This document shows, piece by piece, positions 25,882 to 34,198 of a stretch of DNA of 64,000 bases (position 1 is its first letter; each line of letters starts with the position of its first letter). This DNA comes from Bacteroidales bacterium. Its GTDB lineage: Bacteria; Bacteroidota; Bacteroidia; Bacteroidales; FEN-979. The notes under the pieces were generated by a model, which was given only the letters and a program-made list of their open reading frames with translations, had not been told where the DNA came from and did no database searches. The stretch covers positions 1 through 64,000 of the forward strand of contig JALNWE010000003.1 in NCBI GenBank assembly GCA_023231065.1, in the 5' to 3' direction. Position numbers and translations under genes: made by a program.

Positions 25882-27231
25882 ATGGATTCTTCCCTTTTCT
25901 CTATTTCTCCGGTTGATGGGCGTTACCGTAAGATCACAGAATCGCTGACGGCCTTTTTTTCGGAGCATGCCATTATCCGGTACCGCATCCTGGTTGAAGT
26001 TGAATATTTTATTGCTCTCTGCAAGCTACCGCTCCCTCAGTTAAAAACCGTCGATAAAAAAGTCTTCGCCCGGTTGCGGTCACTTTATTTAAAATTCGAT
26101 CCGGAATACGCGGTAAGGGTCAAGGAAATTGAAAAAGAGACCAACCACGATGTCAAGGCCATTGAATATTTCCTCAAGGAACAGTTCGACCTTTTGGGGA
26201 TGGGCAATTACAAAGAATTCATTCATTTCGGGCTGACTTCGCAGGACATCAACAATACTGCTTTCCCGCTCGCTTTGCGCGATGCCTGGCAGGACATCAT
26301 GGAACCCATGCTGGAAAACATCTACCAGGTTTTATACGAAAAAAGCACAACATGGAAAAGGATCCCGATGTTGGCACATACCCATGGACAGCCTGCTTCG
26401 CCAACTACAGTGGGAAAGGAGCTTTATGTTTTTGTCGAACGCCTTGGCATGCAGTTAGCCTTGTTGGAAACCATTCCCCATTCAGCCAAGTTCGGCGGTG
26501 CAACCGGCAATTTCAATGCCCATCATGCAGCCTTTCCGGAAATTGACTGGATTAAATTTGCCAACCGGTTTGTGAACGATACCCTGGGGCTGGAGCGATG
26601 TCAAACCACTACCCAGATCGAGCATTACGATAATCTGGCAGCATTTTTTGATAACCTGAAAAGGATCAACAATATCCTGATCGATCTGGACCGGGATTTA
26701 TGGACTTATATTTCGATGGACTATTTCAGGCAAAAGGTGAAGGATACTGAAACGGGTTCTTCGACCATGCCACACAAAGTCAACCCCATCGATTTCGAAA
26801 ATTCAGAGGGAAACCTTGGGATGGCCAACGCGATCAGTGAACACCTGGCCGCTAAGCTTCCCATTTCCAGAATGCAACGCGACCTTACCGACTCAACGGT
26901 CATCCGGAATATTGGAATGCCTTTGGCCCATTCCCTCATTGCTTATAAATCCTTGCTGAAAGGGATGGATAAACTGATCCTTAACGAAGACAAGATCATG
27001 GGGGACCTGGACCGGAACTGGGCTGTTGTTTCCGAAGCCATCCAAACCATTCTCCGGCGTGAAAATTATCCGGCGCCATACGAAGCATTGAAAGCGCTGA
27101 CAAGAGGGAAGGAAGGTATCAGCCGCGAAAGCCTGGCACAGTTTATCGACTCCCTTAAAATTCCGGCAAAAGTAAAGAAGGAATTAAAAGCCATCACACC
27201 TGAAAACTATATCGGACTGATCGATTTTTAA
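25882..27231 (+). CDS. purB: Adenylosuccinate lyase
   Basis: A 449-residue fumarase/aspartase-superfamily enzyme. It cleaves SAICAR and adenylosuccinate, releasing fumarate, in purine synthesis. The superfamily signature is GSSTMPHKVNPIDFENSEGN near residues 292-312, with the catalytic-loop Ser in GSSTMPHK. SPVDGRYRK at the N-terminus, TNHDVKAIEYFLKE and AHTHGQPASPTTVGKE (catalytic His) are all present. The length fits the proteobacterial and Bacteroidota form. Its leader holds a heptamer array; the next gene starts 13 bp after the stop. Confidence 0.97.
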   Translation: MDSSLFSISPVDGRYRKITESLTAFFSEHAIIRYRILVEVEYFIALCKLPLPQLKTVDKKVFARLRSLYLKFDPEYAVRVKEIEKETNHDVKAIEYFLKEQFDLLGMGNYKEFIHFGLTSQDINNTAFPLALRDAWQDIMEPMLENIYQVLYEKSTTWKRIPMLAHTHGQPASPTTVGKELYVFVERLGMQLALLETIPHSAKFGGATGNFNAHHAAFPEIDWIKFANRFVNDTLGLERCQTTTQIEHYDNLAAFFDNLKRINNILIDLDRDLWTYISMDYFRQKVKDTETGSSTMPHKVNPIDFENSEGNLGMANAISEHLAAKLPISRMQRDLTDSTVIRNIGMPLAHSLIAYKSLLKGMDKLILNEDKIMGDLDRNWAVVSEAIQTILRRENYPAPYEALKALTRGKEGISRESLAQFIDSLKIPAKVKKELKAITPENYIGLIDF

Positions 27232-27244
27232 CCCTTAAAAAGGC

Positions 27245-28111
27245 ATGAAAGTATCCGGTTTTACTTTTGTTCGGAATGCCATCCGGTACGACTATCCGGT
27301 CGTCGAATCGATCTGCTCGATTCTGCCCCTTTGTGACGAATTCATTGTAGCGGTAGGGAATTCCGAAGATAATACCCGTGCATTGATTGAGGGGATAAAC
27401 TCTTCCAAGATCAGGATCCTTGATACGGTCTGGGATGATTCTGTAAGAACAGGCGGTCAGGTCCTTGCTACAGAGACCAATAAAGCGATGGACGCCATCG
27501 ACCCAAGCCACAATTGGGGTTTTTATCTTCAGGCTGATGAAGTGATCCATGAAAAGTATCATGCCGGCATCAGGGATGCCATGCTCAAATGGGTTGATCA
27601 TCCGGAGATCCAGGGGCTCCTGTTCGATTATCTTCATTTCTGGGGATCTTACGATTTTGTTGGCGATTCGCGTAAATGGTACCGGAAGGAGGTCAGGATC
27701 ATCAAAAATGATAAGAAAATCCGTTCTTACCTCGACGCACAGGGTTTCCGCAGGGAAGGTCAAAAGTTAAAAGTGGCTTCCGCCCATGCCACTGTTTATC
27801 ATTATGGTTGGGTTAAACCACCGGAATTACAGCAGGCAAAACAGGAATCATTCCACCGGTATTGGCACAGCGATCGCTGGATGGAAAAAATGGTTCCAAA
27901 GGAAAAGGAATATGATTATTCAGGGATGGGATATCTTGTCCCTTTCCGGGATGGACATCCGGAGGTCATGAAAAACCGTATCGCACGTAAAAACTGGGAT
28001 TTCAATTATGATCCCAAACAGGCGAAGCATTCCCCAAAAGCGGATATCCTGCATTTCCTCGAACAAAAAACAGGTTTGCGGATCGGGGAATATAAAAATT
28101 ACAAATTATAG
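27245..28111 (+). CDS. Glycosyltransferase, GT2-like
   Basis: A 288-residue protein with the N-terminal half of a GT-A fold: VSGFTFVRNAIRYDYPVVES, FIVAVGNSEDNTRALIE (the acidic D.T. nucleotide site) and FYLQADEVIHEKYH, where the metal-binding motif is AD rather than DXD. The C-terminal half (HYGWVKPPELQQAKQESFHRYW) is shared with uncharacterised Bacteroidota glycosyltransferases. There are no membrane segments, so it is likely cytoplasmic and acts on an envelope glycan. It follows purB by 13 bp and may be cotranscribed; the acceptor is unknown. Confidence 0.85.
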   Translation: MKVSGFTFVRNAIRYDYPVVESICSILPLCDEFIVAVGNSEDNTRALIEGINSSKIRILDTVWDDSVRTGGQVLATETNKAMDAIDPSHNWGFYLQADEVIHEKYHAGIRDAMLKWVDHPEIQGLLFDYLHFWGSYDFVGDSRKWYRKEVRIIKNDKKIRSYLDAQGFRREGQKLKVASAHATVYHYGWVKPPELQQAKQESFHRYWHSDRWMEKMVPKEKEYDYSGMGYLVPFRDGHPEVMKNRIARKNWDFNYDPKQAKHSPKADILHFLEQKTGLRIGEYKNYKL

Positions 28112-28120
28112 ACTTTTTTT

Positions 28121-28128
28121 TACTTTTG
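28121..28128 (+). promoter_or_regulatory. Candidate -7 element for the DUF5606-type gene
   Basis: TACTTTTG after a T-tract matches TAnnTTTG and ends 17 nt before the ATG at 28146. It supports that start over an in-frame codon at 28008 that would lie inside the preceding gene. Confidence 0.5.
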
Positions 28129-28145
28129 CATCAAACTTACAGACA

Positions 28146-28631
28146 ATGGATTTAAGTAAGATATTATCAATCTCTGGGAAACCCGGATTATACAAAGTGG
28201 TCTCGCAGGCTAAAAGCGCCGTGATCGTGGAGTCGTTAATAGATAACAAGCGGTTCCCGGCATTCGGGCACGAAAAGATCAGCTCACTGGAAGAGATCAG
28301 CATTTTTACCACTGGTGAAGATAAGTCCCTGAAAGAAGTTTTTAAATCTTTTCATCAGAAACTCGAAGGCAAACCGGCCCCTGATCCGAAAGTTGACAAT
28401 AATACCCTGAAGAAGTTTTTCCTCGAAATGGTACCCGACTTTGATACCGAAAGGGTCTATGTTTCTGACATCCGTAAAATGGTGAGCTGGTACAATATGC
28501 TTCTGGAAAAGGACATGCTTGATTTCACCGGGCCCGAGGAACCTCAGAAAGAGGAAACTGTTGATACAGAGACCAAAGCAGAAGGAGAAACAACAGAACC
28601 TACTGTTTCAGATCCCAACCACGGGAAATAA
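28146..28631 (+). CDS. DUF5606-type protein (161 aa)
   Basis: The start at 28146 gives MDLSKILSISGKPGLYKVVS, which matches the conserved N-terminus of this small Bacteroidota family; the longer frame overlaps the glycosyltransferase gene and lacks this logic. Residues 1-70 form the small conserved domain (SQAKSAVIVESLIDNKRFPA, EISIFTTGEDKSLKEVF). Residues about 80-130 include KFFLEMVPDFDTERVYVSDI and KMVSWYNMLLEKDML. The tail is acidic and low-complexity (EPQKEETVDTETKAEGE). There is no signal peptide, so it is cytoplasmic. The function is unknown. Confidence 0.85.
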   Translation: MDLSKILSISGKPGLYKVVSQAKSAVIVESLIDNKRFPAFGHEKISSLEEISIFTTGEDKSLKEVFKSFHQKLEGKPAPDPKVDNNTLKKFFLEMVPDFDTERVYVSDIRKMVSWYNMLLEKDMLDFTGPEEPQKEETVDTETKAEGETTEPTVSDPNHGK

Positions 28632-28711
28632 TAGGCTCGGCTAAAAGCGGAAAGTAAGCCTAAGACAAAAAAATCATCCCCCGGAGCAGAATAATCCGGC
28701 TATCGATTTCT

Positions 28712-29518
28712 TTATTTTAACGTATCCTTCTCAACCCCACTGCCTTTCGACTTTGCTTCTTTGATTTTTGCGTCCGTTTTCTGGATTTCATTCTCCAGTT
28801 CATTCATCACATTTTCGTTGTCCAGATATTCGGTTTTCCACTCCTTATCTCCATATACAAAATGAAAACGGGGTTCATTATCTGCCGGTTTCTGGTTCGT
28901 GCTGACCAACCAGAAATAGATGGTTTCAGGTTTGAACAAAGTGGAAGATATAGAAACGGTGGTATCGGAAATTTTTTTTGAATAGATTTCACGGGCCCCA
29001 TTTTCATAGATCAGGATGTATTTGGAATCAATGCCTGGAGAGCGATGCCAGACAAAATCCAATAAATCGGAAGAGATAACCGATGAATCGGCAGGAAGGA
29101 CCATATCGGTTTTTTCGTACACCGTCCGTGCCCTGTAAACCGCCCCTTTGATCACCATGGCAGTCTTAGGTTCTTCTTTTTCAATGATGGATTGTGCCAC
29201 ATAATTCATATATTCCTTGGTGAGGGAGGTCTGGTTTTTCCGGCACATCGATTGAAGATCGGAATAAGAAAAAGTCCCGGGCGAAGTCAGGCGCAGGGCT
29301 TTATCGCTACCGCTGATCAGGATTGCATAGGAATTGGCGCCCACTTTAAGCTGGCAATTTGATCCTGCTTTCATGTTTTTTTGGGCGGGTTGGACAACGC
29401 TCCCTTTTATCATCTTCACATCTCCTTTGGTGCGGAAAACCATGAATTCATCACATTGGGAATAGGTATTAAATGAGATCGCCCCCATGAGCACAATTAT
29501 AAGAACCAGATGTTTCAT
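28712..29518 (-). CDS. Secreted FecR-like domain protein (268 aa)
   Basis: A signal peptide (MKHLVLIIVLMGAISFNTYS) precedes a FecR-like all-beta region (about 25-90: FRTKGDVKMIKGSVVQPAQK, LKVGANSYAILISGSDKALR, LTSPGTFSY), i.e. the domain without the kinase-like or TM parts of true FecR anti-sigma factors. The C-terminal half (140-240) is a further beta domain (FVWHRSPGIDSKYILIYENG), and the last 30 residues are charged. It starts 3 bp after the CHASE2 gene on the same strand, and FecR-CHASE2 neighbours recur in other phyla. It is probably the periplasmic partner of the CHASE2 protein. Confidence 0.75.
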   Translation of the reverse strand: MKHLVLIIVLMGAISFNTYSQCDEFMVFRTKGDVKMIKGSVVQPAQKNMKAGSNCQLKVGANSYAILISGSDKALRLTSPGTFSYSDLQSMCRKNQTSLTKEYMNYVAQSIIEKEEPKTAMVIKGAVYRARTVYEKTDMVLPADSSVISSDLLDFVWHRSPGIDSKYILIYENGAREIYSKKISDTTVSISSTLFKPETIYFWLVSTNQKPADNEPRFHFVYGDKEWKTEYLDNENVMNELENEIQKTDAKIKEAKSKGSGVEKDTLK

Positions 29519-29521
29519 TTT

Positions 29522-30742
29522 TTAATGTTTAGGTAAAAAGATACTGTTGATTTTTACGCGCCGGTCGATAACGAGAAGGAGCCGTTCGTAATAGGTCAGA
29601 AAAGTTCTGTAAAGAAGGATTGGCGCCAGAAAGTAACCTGAGTTAATGCTGCAATTAAAATATTTATAGATCAAAAAGAAAACATAAATGATCAGGACAT
29701 TGAGGAGCAGTAAAAATACAGGATAGACCACGTTAAAAAGCAACGGGTTCCTTGTATTCAGCCAGGTAATAAAAATAACATAAAAATAACAGAGGATAAA
29801 AGAGAAAAGGATACACTGCCAGGTTGGCATGACGTTGATATAATCCCCTGCCAGGATCATACTTACAATGTTGGCATGGATTACCACACCATACATATCG
29901 GGCCGGGACCTGCCCGAAAGTTCCTGGTTCATTGGTGTGTAATAGATATCCTCCAGATCGGGAGGGCCCTGGAACGATTCACCCATATAACCCATCAGGA
30001 CAATTTTATCCCGGATGACCGAAAGATCGGAGGCAGAGTCGAAAATCTCATCAATATCAAAGGCAACATAAGCATCTTTATTTCCGCGATAGTTGATCAC
30101 CTCCCGTTTATTATCCCGTTCCAGAAGCGTCCGGAATGCTTCCGGCGCAAAGCGCCGGACCGCGGATCCGCTTAACGGGAACAGGGTTTCGCCCCTGAAA
30201 ACCTCACGGGGGCTGAAAGTCCTCACCGTCGATATCATAGGATCGGCTCCACCCAGGTTAACAAATCCATGGCGACCGTTATCAAAATAGGGATCAGATG
30301 TTTCAAGGGAATCGAACTTCCCGGTAAGTTCATTTTTTCCTGTCAGGAAACAAGCCATGATCATGTTATCTCCTTCGTTGAACCGGATCCGGAGGGCAGA
30401 ATCCACAACCGGATCACGTCGGGAAGAGAAGAAACCATCAAAACCGATGATCCTGGGATTATTTTTTCGGACCAGGGCGATTTCATCCGCGATCTGTGAC
30501 CGGTTAAGATGACCGATATTCACCAGAACAATGTTGGTGTCGATCGTTCCTTTGCTCGCACTAAGCCTGGAATAGAGCAAATCTGAAAAATTAAAATCGG
30601 AGAGCGCTTTTTTGATCGGGTCGAACATCGTTATATTGAAAGTAATGAGCCCAAGAGCAGAAACAGTGATGAATAAACTGAGTGTGATAATAAAATAATC
30701 AGCTTTTAACCAGAAAAACAGTATGTTCCATCTTTTTTTCAT
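29522..30742 (-). CDS. CHASE2-domain membrane protein without output domain
   Basis: A 406-residue protein: an N-terminal TM helix (about 15-38), a periplasmic CHASE2 sensory domain (about 40-300; LVNIGHLNRSQIADEIALVR, IIGFDGFFSSRRDPVVDSAL, RDKIVLMGYMGESFQGPPDLEDIYYTP broken here as VLMGYMGES and DIYYTPM, and the late RPDMYGVVIHANIVSMIL), then three closely spaced TM helices (about 310-390). In characterised architectures CHASE2 is followed by a cyclase, kinase or GGDEF domain. Here the chain stops about 15 residues after the last helix, so no output is encoded. The partner is probably the FecR-like protein downstream. Confidence 0.9.
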   Translation of the reverse strand: MKKRWNILFFWLKADYFIITLSLFITVSALGLITFNITMFDPIKKALSDFNFSDLLYSRLSASKGTIDTNIVLVNIGHLNRSQIADEIALVRKNNPRIIGFDGFFSSRRDPVVDSALRIRFNEGDNMIMACFLTGKNELTGKFDSLETSDPYFDNGRHGFVNLGGADPMISTVRTFSPREVFRGETLFPLSGSAVRRFAPEAFRTLLERDNKREVINYRGNKDAYVAFDIDEIFDSASDLSVIRDKIVLMGYMGESFQGPPDLEDIYYTPMNQELSGRSRPDMYGVVIHANIVSMILAGDYINVMPTWQCILFSFILCYFYVIFITWLNTRNPLLFNVVYPVFLLLLNVLIIYVFFLIYKYFNCSINSGYFLAPILLYRTFLTYYERLLLVIDRRVKINSIFLPKH

Positions 30743-30803
30743 TAAAACGAGATCATTTTCAATCAGGATCGAAATTAATAAAACATTTGAAATTAACTGA
30801 CTT

Positions 30804-30834
30804 TTGGTTTTAGGTTTGGAATATTATACATTTG
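30804..30834 (+). promoter_or_regulatory. Promoter for the 30908-34198 gene pair
   Basis: TTG (30804-30806), exactly 20 nt, then TACATTTG (30827-30834), a full match to the Bacteroidota -33/-7 pattern. It ends 73 nt before the ATG at 30908 and lies in the gap divergent from the CHASE2 gene. Confidence 0.65.
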
Positions 30835-30907
30835 TATATAGAAAATTTCAGCATCCATCAATTCATTTACTTTAACTTTAACATTCATGTATTTAAAACC
30901 GGACGTT

Positions 30908-31558
30908 ATGAAAAAATTCTACATTCTCACACTGGTCACTGTGTTTTTCAGCATGGCAGTTTTTGCCCAAAATACAGAGAAAGAACAAAAGAAAGAGCTG
31001 ACCGATAAAGCGATTAAATCAGCCCGCCAGGAAGCCAAAAAATATTCAAAAGAAGGTTGGAAAACCATGCCGGGATCCATTCCTATGGATAAACTTCTTG
31101 AAAACGCCTGGATGAAACAAGTTGCCACCGACGAAAACGGGCAGCCCATGTATCTCACTGCTGATGGGAACGGTGTTGCTGAAAGTAAATCGGTCGCCGA
31201 AGCGCAGGCAATTGAATTTGCCAAGCTTCAGTTAGCAGGAACGATTGAATCGAACATTGCCTCCATTATCAAGGGCAATCTGGCCAACAGTCAGGAATCA
31301 ACAACAGAAGCCACATCTGTTACGGAGATCATCCAATCCTCAAAGAATATTATAGCGCAGCAGATGGGATATATCAACCCTGCTTTCAAACTTTACCGTG
31401 ACCTCAAGGATAAAAAAGTCGAAGTTCAGGTTCGGATCTTTTATGAAACCAAACAAAGTCTGATCATCGCAAAAAAAGCTATCCGCAAGGAACTAAAAGA
31501 AAAATTGCAAAAGACCGACGAACAGGTCGACAAGCTCCTGCTTGATAACCCGAAATAA
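30908..31558 (+). CDS. Secreted LPP20-like protein (216 aa)
   Basis: The ATG at 30908 gives MKKFYILTLVTVFFSMAVFA, a standard signal peptide cleaved before QNTEK; the in-frame ATG at 30887 adds a poor N-terminus. The mature part resembles the LPP20 family: QPMYLTADGNGVAESKSVAE, QAIEFAKLQLAGTIESNIAS, a long helical segment, and DKKVEVQVRIFYETKQSLII. LPP20-type domains occur in envelope proteins and share this YLTG-AQ..A...L...I pattern with the N-terminal domain of the gene at 35383. It is the first gene of a two-gene run, 9 bp before the transglutaminase-like gene. Confidence 0.75.
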   Translation: MKKFYILTLVTVFFSMAVFAQNTEKEQKKELTDKAIKSARQEAKKYSKEGWKTMPGSIPMDKLLENAWMKQVATDENGQPMYLTADGNGVAESKSVAEAQAIEFAKLQLAGTIESNIASIIKGNLANSQESTTEATSVTEIIQSSKNIIAQQMGYINPAFKLYRDLKDKKVEVQVRIFYETKQSLIIAKKAIRKELKEKLQKTDEQVDKLLLDNPK

Positions 31559-31567
31559 GGAAATCCC

Positions 31568-34198
31568 ATGTCAGCCAGGCTGTCCTTACTGATTTTGCTG
31601 TGTTTCGCGGCAGTCAGTAGTTTTGCACAGGTCGATTCCACTTTTGAGGAGACGCAGAAAGCGTTGCAAAGGGAAATCGAATCATTCACACAGGAGAACC
31701 AGGGTGAGTTCAATCAATATGTGGATGAAATCGACAAGGAGTTCTCCGATTACCTGAGAACTGCCTGGGAGGAATTTAACCTCTTTGCCGGTATTAAGCC
31801 AGACACAACCCCAAAACCTAAAGTCTTACCGAAATACAATCCGGCTGTAAACAAAATCAAACCAGGAGAAATTCCAAGAGAGATAAAACTTGAACAAAAT
31901 AGCGGCCAGGGAATACAAGGCTTAGCGCCTATACCTAACATACCGATGGAACAGAAACCGGAAGCCGCAGAGGCGCCAGCCGGAACGATTATTCCTGTCA
32001 GTTTCTATGGAACGGCCATGGAATTCATTGCCGATCCCAATCTTGCCGGCGCCTTGCCCCCGGAGATTCATAATACGACCATCGCCGATGTCTGGGACCG
32101 GCTCAACAAGACCAATTACCAGTCACTGATCAAACTTTTTACCGAAAACAGGATACGGACGAACATGAATGACTGGGGGTACTACCTGATGGTAAAGAAA
32201 ACAGCAGAACAGATCTCCCCGTCAAAAAACTATTCCCGGTTATTGACCTGGTTCCTTTTGACCAAATCGGGTTACAGGGTTCGGGTAGCTTATGCCGAGG
32301 ACCAGATTGCCTTGATGTTCCCTTCGACTTGTACTATATACGGTTTGCGGTATTTCATGATCGATCAGACCAAATTTTATGCTCCGGATTTTCCTTACAA
32401 CCAGATTTTTACATACGAGAAAGATTTTCCGGGGGCATCGAAAGTTTTTGATCTGAATTTCTATACGGCCATGAACCTTGGGGATCAATATTCCGAACGG
32501 CCATTCCAATTCACTTTTCAGAATAAAGAATACAATTTCAAGATAAAATATAATACCAACTCGGTGGAATTTTTCAAGGATTTTCCACTGTGCGAGCTGA
32601 AACTTTATTTCGATGCAGCCATCAGTCCCACAGCCAAAGAATCTCTCCTCGAAGCCCTGAAACCTTACCTTACAGGACGTTCGGTTGCCGAATCGGTAGA
32701 TTTTCTGCTGAATTTCGTTCAAAATGGGTTCCCGTATAAAACCGATCAGGATCAATTTAAAGGAGAAGAAAAATTCTTCTTTCCTGAAGAAGATTTTTAT
32801 TACCCCTTTACCGATTGTGATGATCGGGCCGTTTTGTTTTCGTATCTCGTCAAGGAGCTTTTGAAACTTAAGGTGGTAGGGGTGGTTTACCCTGGTCACG
32901 TTGCTACGGCGATCCGTTTCCCGAATGATGAACCAGGCGATTTTGTAATATATAAAGGGGAAAAATACCTGATCGCCGACCCTACCTATATCAATGCGCC
33001 TTTTGGACTAACCATGCCGGGGATGGTGAATGCCAAAGCCGAGATCATTGAGTTGCTGAATGAGCAAAACCAGGATGAAAAAGTTGCTTCGATCTGGGAA
33101 AAGACAGAATCCGGAGGCGGGCTGAAAGGGGATAACAAGCAGAATATCTGCACTGATGCCGAAGGAAATTTCTATCTCACCGGCTATTTCAAGGAAAATG
33201 TGACCGTTGGCGGGACCACCCTAAAAAACTCCAATGGAAAGATGGATGCGTTTTTCGCCAAATTCAATCCTGCCGGAAATCCCGTCTGGGCCGTACCGGG
33301 TGGCAGTGAGGGAACATCCATGGGATATAATATAACGGCAGATCCCAAAGGGAATGTCTATATATGTGGAACTTTCGAGAATACCATCTCCTTCGGGAAA
33401 ATCATGACCATGGCAAAACCGGGGACAACCGTATTTGTCGCTAAATTTTCAACCGACGGCAAATTACTGTGGCTGAACCAGTTTAAACCCGATACCACGG
33501 AACATCCGGGCGATTTTATCTATGCCTCGTCCTGGAACAATGCCGGACGGTTCATTGAAACAAAATACTTCCCGCCCGATGCAAACTACAGCGGATTCGG
33601 ACTGAGTTTTGATGCCAACGATAATGTATACTATACTACTGCATACAGCAGCGCTACAGGCATGAAGATCGACCGGATCGCGATGAATTCGGGAAGCGGG
33701 TTCAGCATCATTACATCCCTGAAATCAGAAAGCGACAAGGAGATCGAAAATAATTGTGAAAAAACCATCGCCGGATTGTTTGCCGCGGTAAACCTGGTAA
33801 AACTGAACAACATTGCCATTTCAGGGAAAGAAATTCAGCAAGCCTTTAACCAATACAACCCCGGCTTTAAGAATACTGCGCCCACCGTTTACGATCGTCT
33901 GGGCAAACTTCAATTGATCAAAAACGAAGGAGGCATTATTACGGTTAAAACCGAAGAAGAAAAGCCTGTGATGATCGACAAGATGAAAATCGCCAACAAT
34001 ACCAGGTTAAAAGTGGTTCCGTTACCGAACGGCGATGCACGGTTTGAAGTGCTGGAAGGTGTAAAGGTTGGGAAAGCCTTCGTGTGGTTCCGGTTGAATT
34101 TTGTCCGCCTTTTCAGACACAACGGGAATATTCTCTTTGATTATGATTCAGACCATACCCAGACGACGATGAACATGAAAAAGGATCTTTTGTTCTAA
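31568..34198 (+). CDS. Secreted transglutaminase-like / beta-propeller protein (876 aa)
   Basis: A signal peptide (about 1-20) is followed by a helical, Pro-rich N-terminal region (25-140), a conserved domain (145-360) and a transglutaminase-like papain-fold core with a plausible triad: Cys417 in PFTDCDDRAVLFSYLV, His444 in VVYPGHVATAIRF and Asp471 in KYLIADPTY. Next comes an SBBP-type propeller segment (about 525-690: TDAEGNFYLTGYFKENVTVG, AFFAKFNPAGNPVWAV, DPKGNVYICGTFENTISFG) and a C-terminal domain (about 740-876). It could crosslink or cleave envelope proteins or peptidoglycan peptides. Its last four bases overlap those of the convergent caspase gene. Confidence 0.82.
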   Translation: MSARLSLLILLCFAAVSSFAQVDSTFEETQKALQREIESFTQENQGEFNQYVDEIDKEFSDYLRTAWEEFNLFAGIKPDTTPKPKVLPKYNPAVNKIKPGEIPREIKLEQNSGQGIQGLAPIPNIPMEQKPEAAEAPAGTIIPVSFYGTAMEFIADPNLAGALPPEIHNTTIADVWDRLNKTNYQSLIKLFTENRIRTNMNDWGYYLMVKKTAEQISPSKNYSRLLTWFLLTKSGYRVRVAYAEDQIALMFPSTCTIYGLRYFMIDQTKFYAPDFPYNQIFTYEKDFPGASKVFDLNFYTAMNLGDQYSERPFQFTFQNKEYNFKIKYNTNSVEFFKDFPLCELKLYFDAAISPTAKESLLEALKPYLTGRSVAESVDFLLNFVQNGFPYKTDQDQFKGEEKFFFPEEDFYYPFTDCDDRAVLFSYLVKELLKLKVVGVVYPGHVATAIRFPNDEPGDFVIYKGEKYLIADPTYINAPFGLTMPGMVNAKAEIIELLNEQNQDEKVASIWEKTESGGGLKGDNKQNICTDAEGNFYLTGYFKENVTVGGTTLKNSNGKMDAFFAKFNPAGNPVWAVPGGSEGTSMGYNITADPKGNVYICGTFENTISFGKIMTMAKPGTTVFVAKFSTDGKLLWLNQFKPDTTEHPGDFIYASSWNNAGRFIETKYFPPDANYSGFGLSFDANDNVYYTTAYSSATGMKIDRIAMNSGSGFSIITSLKSESDKEIENNCEKTIAGLFAAVNLVKLNNIAISGKEIQQAFNQYNPGFKNTAPTVYDRLGKLQLIKNEGGIITVKTEEEKPVMIDKMKIANNTRLKVVPLPNGDARFEVLEGVKVGKAFVWFRLNFVRLFRHNGNILFDYDSDHTQTTMNMKKDLLF

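Noticed and set aside
28632..28711. Possible bidirectional terminator between the DUF5606-type and FecR-like genes
   Set aside because: The inverted repeats (TAGGCT/AGCCTA with a 19-nt loop; CCGGA/TCCGG) are short and the loops long; not convincing.
32240..32899. 219-residue minus-strand frame
   Set aside because: Antisense to the transglutaminase-like protein, whose domains and triad are clear on the plus strand; no domain in the antisense frame.
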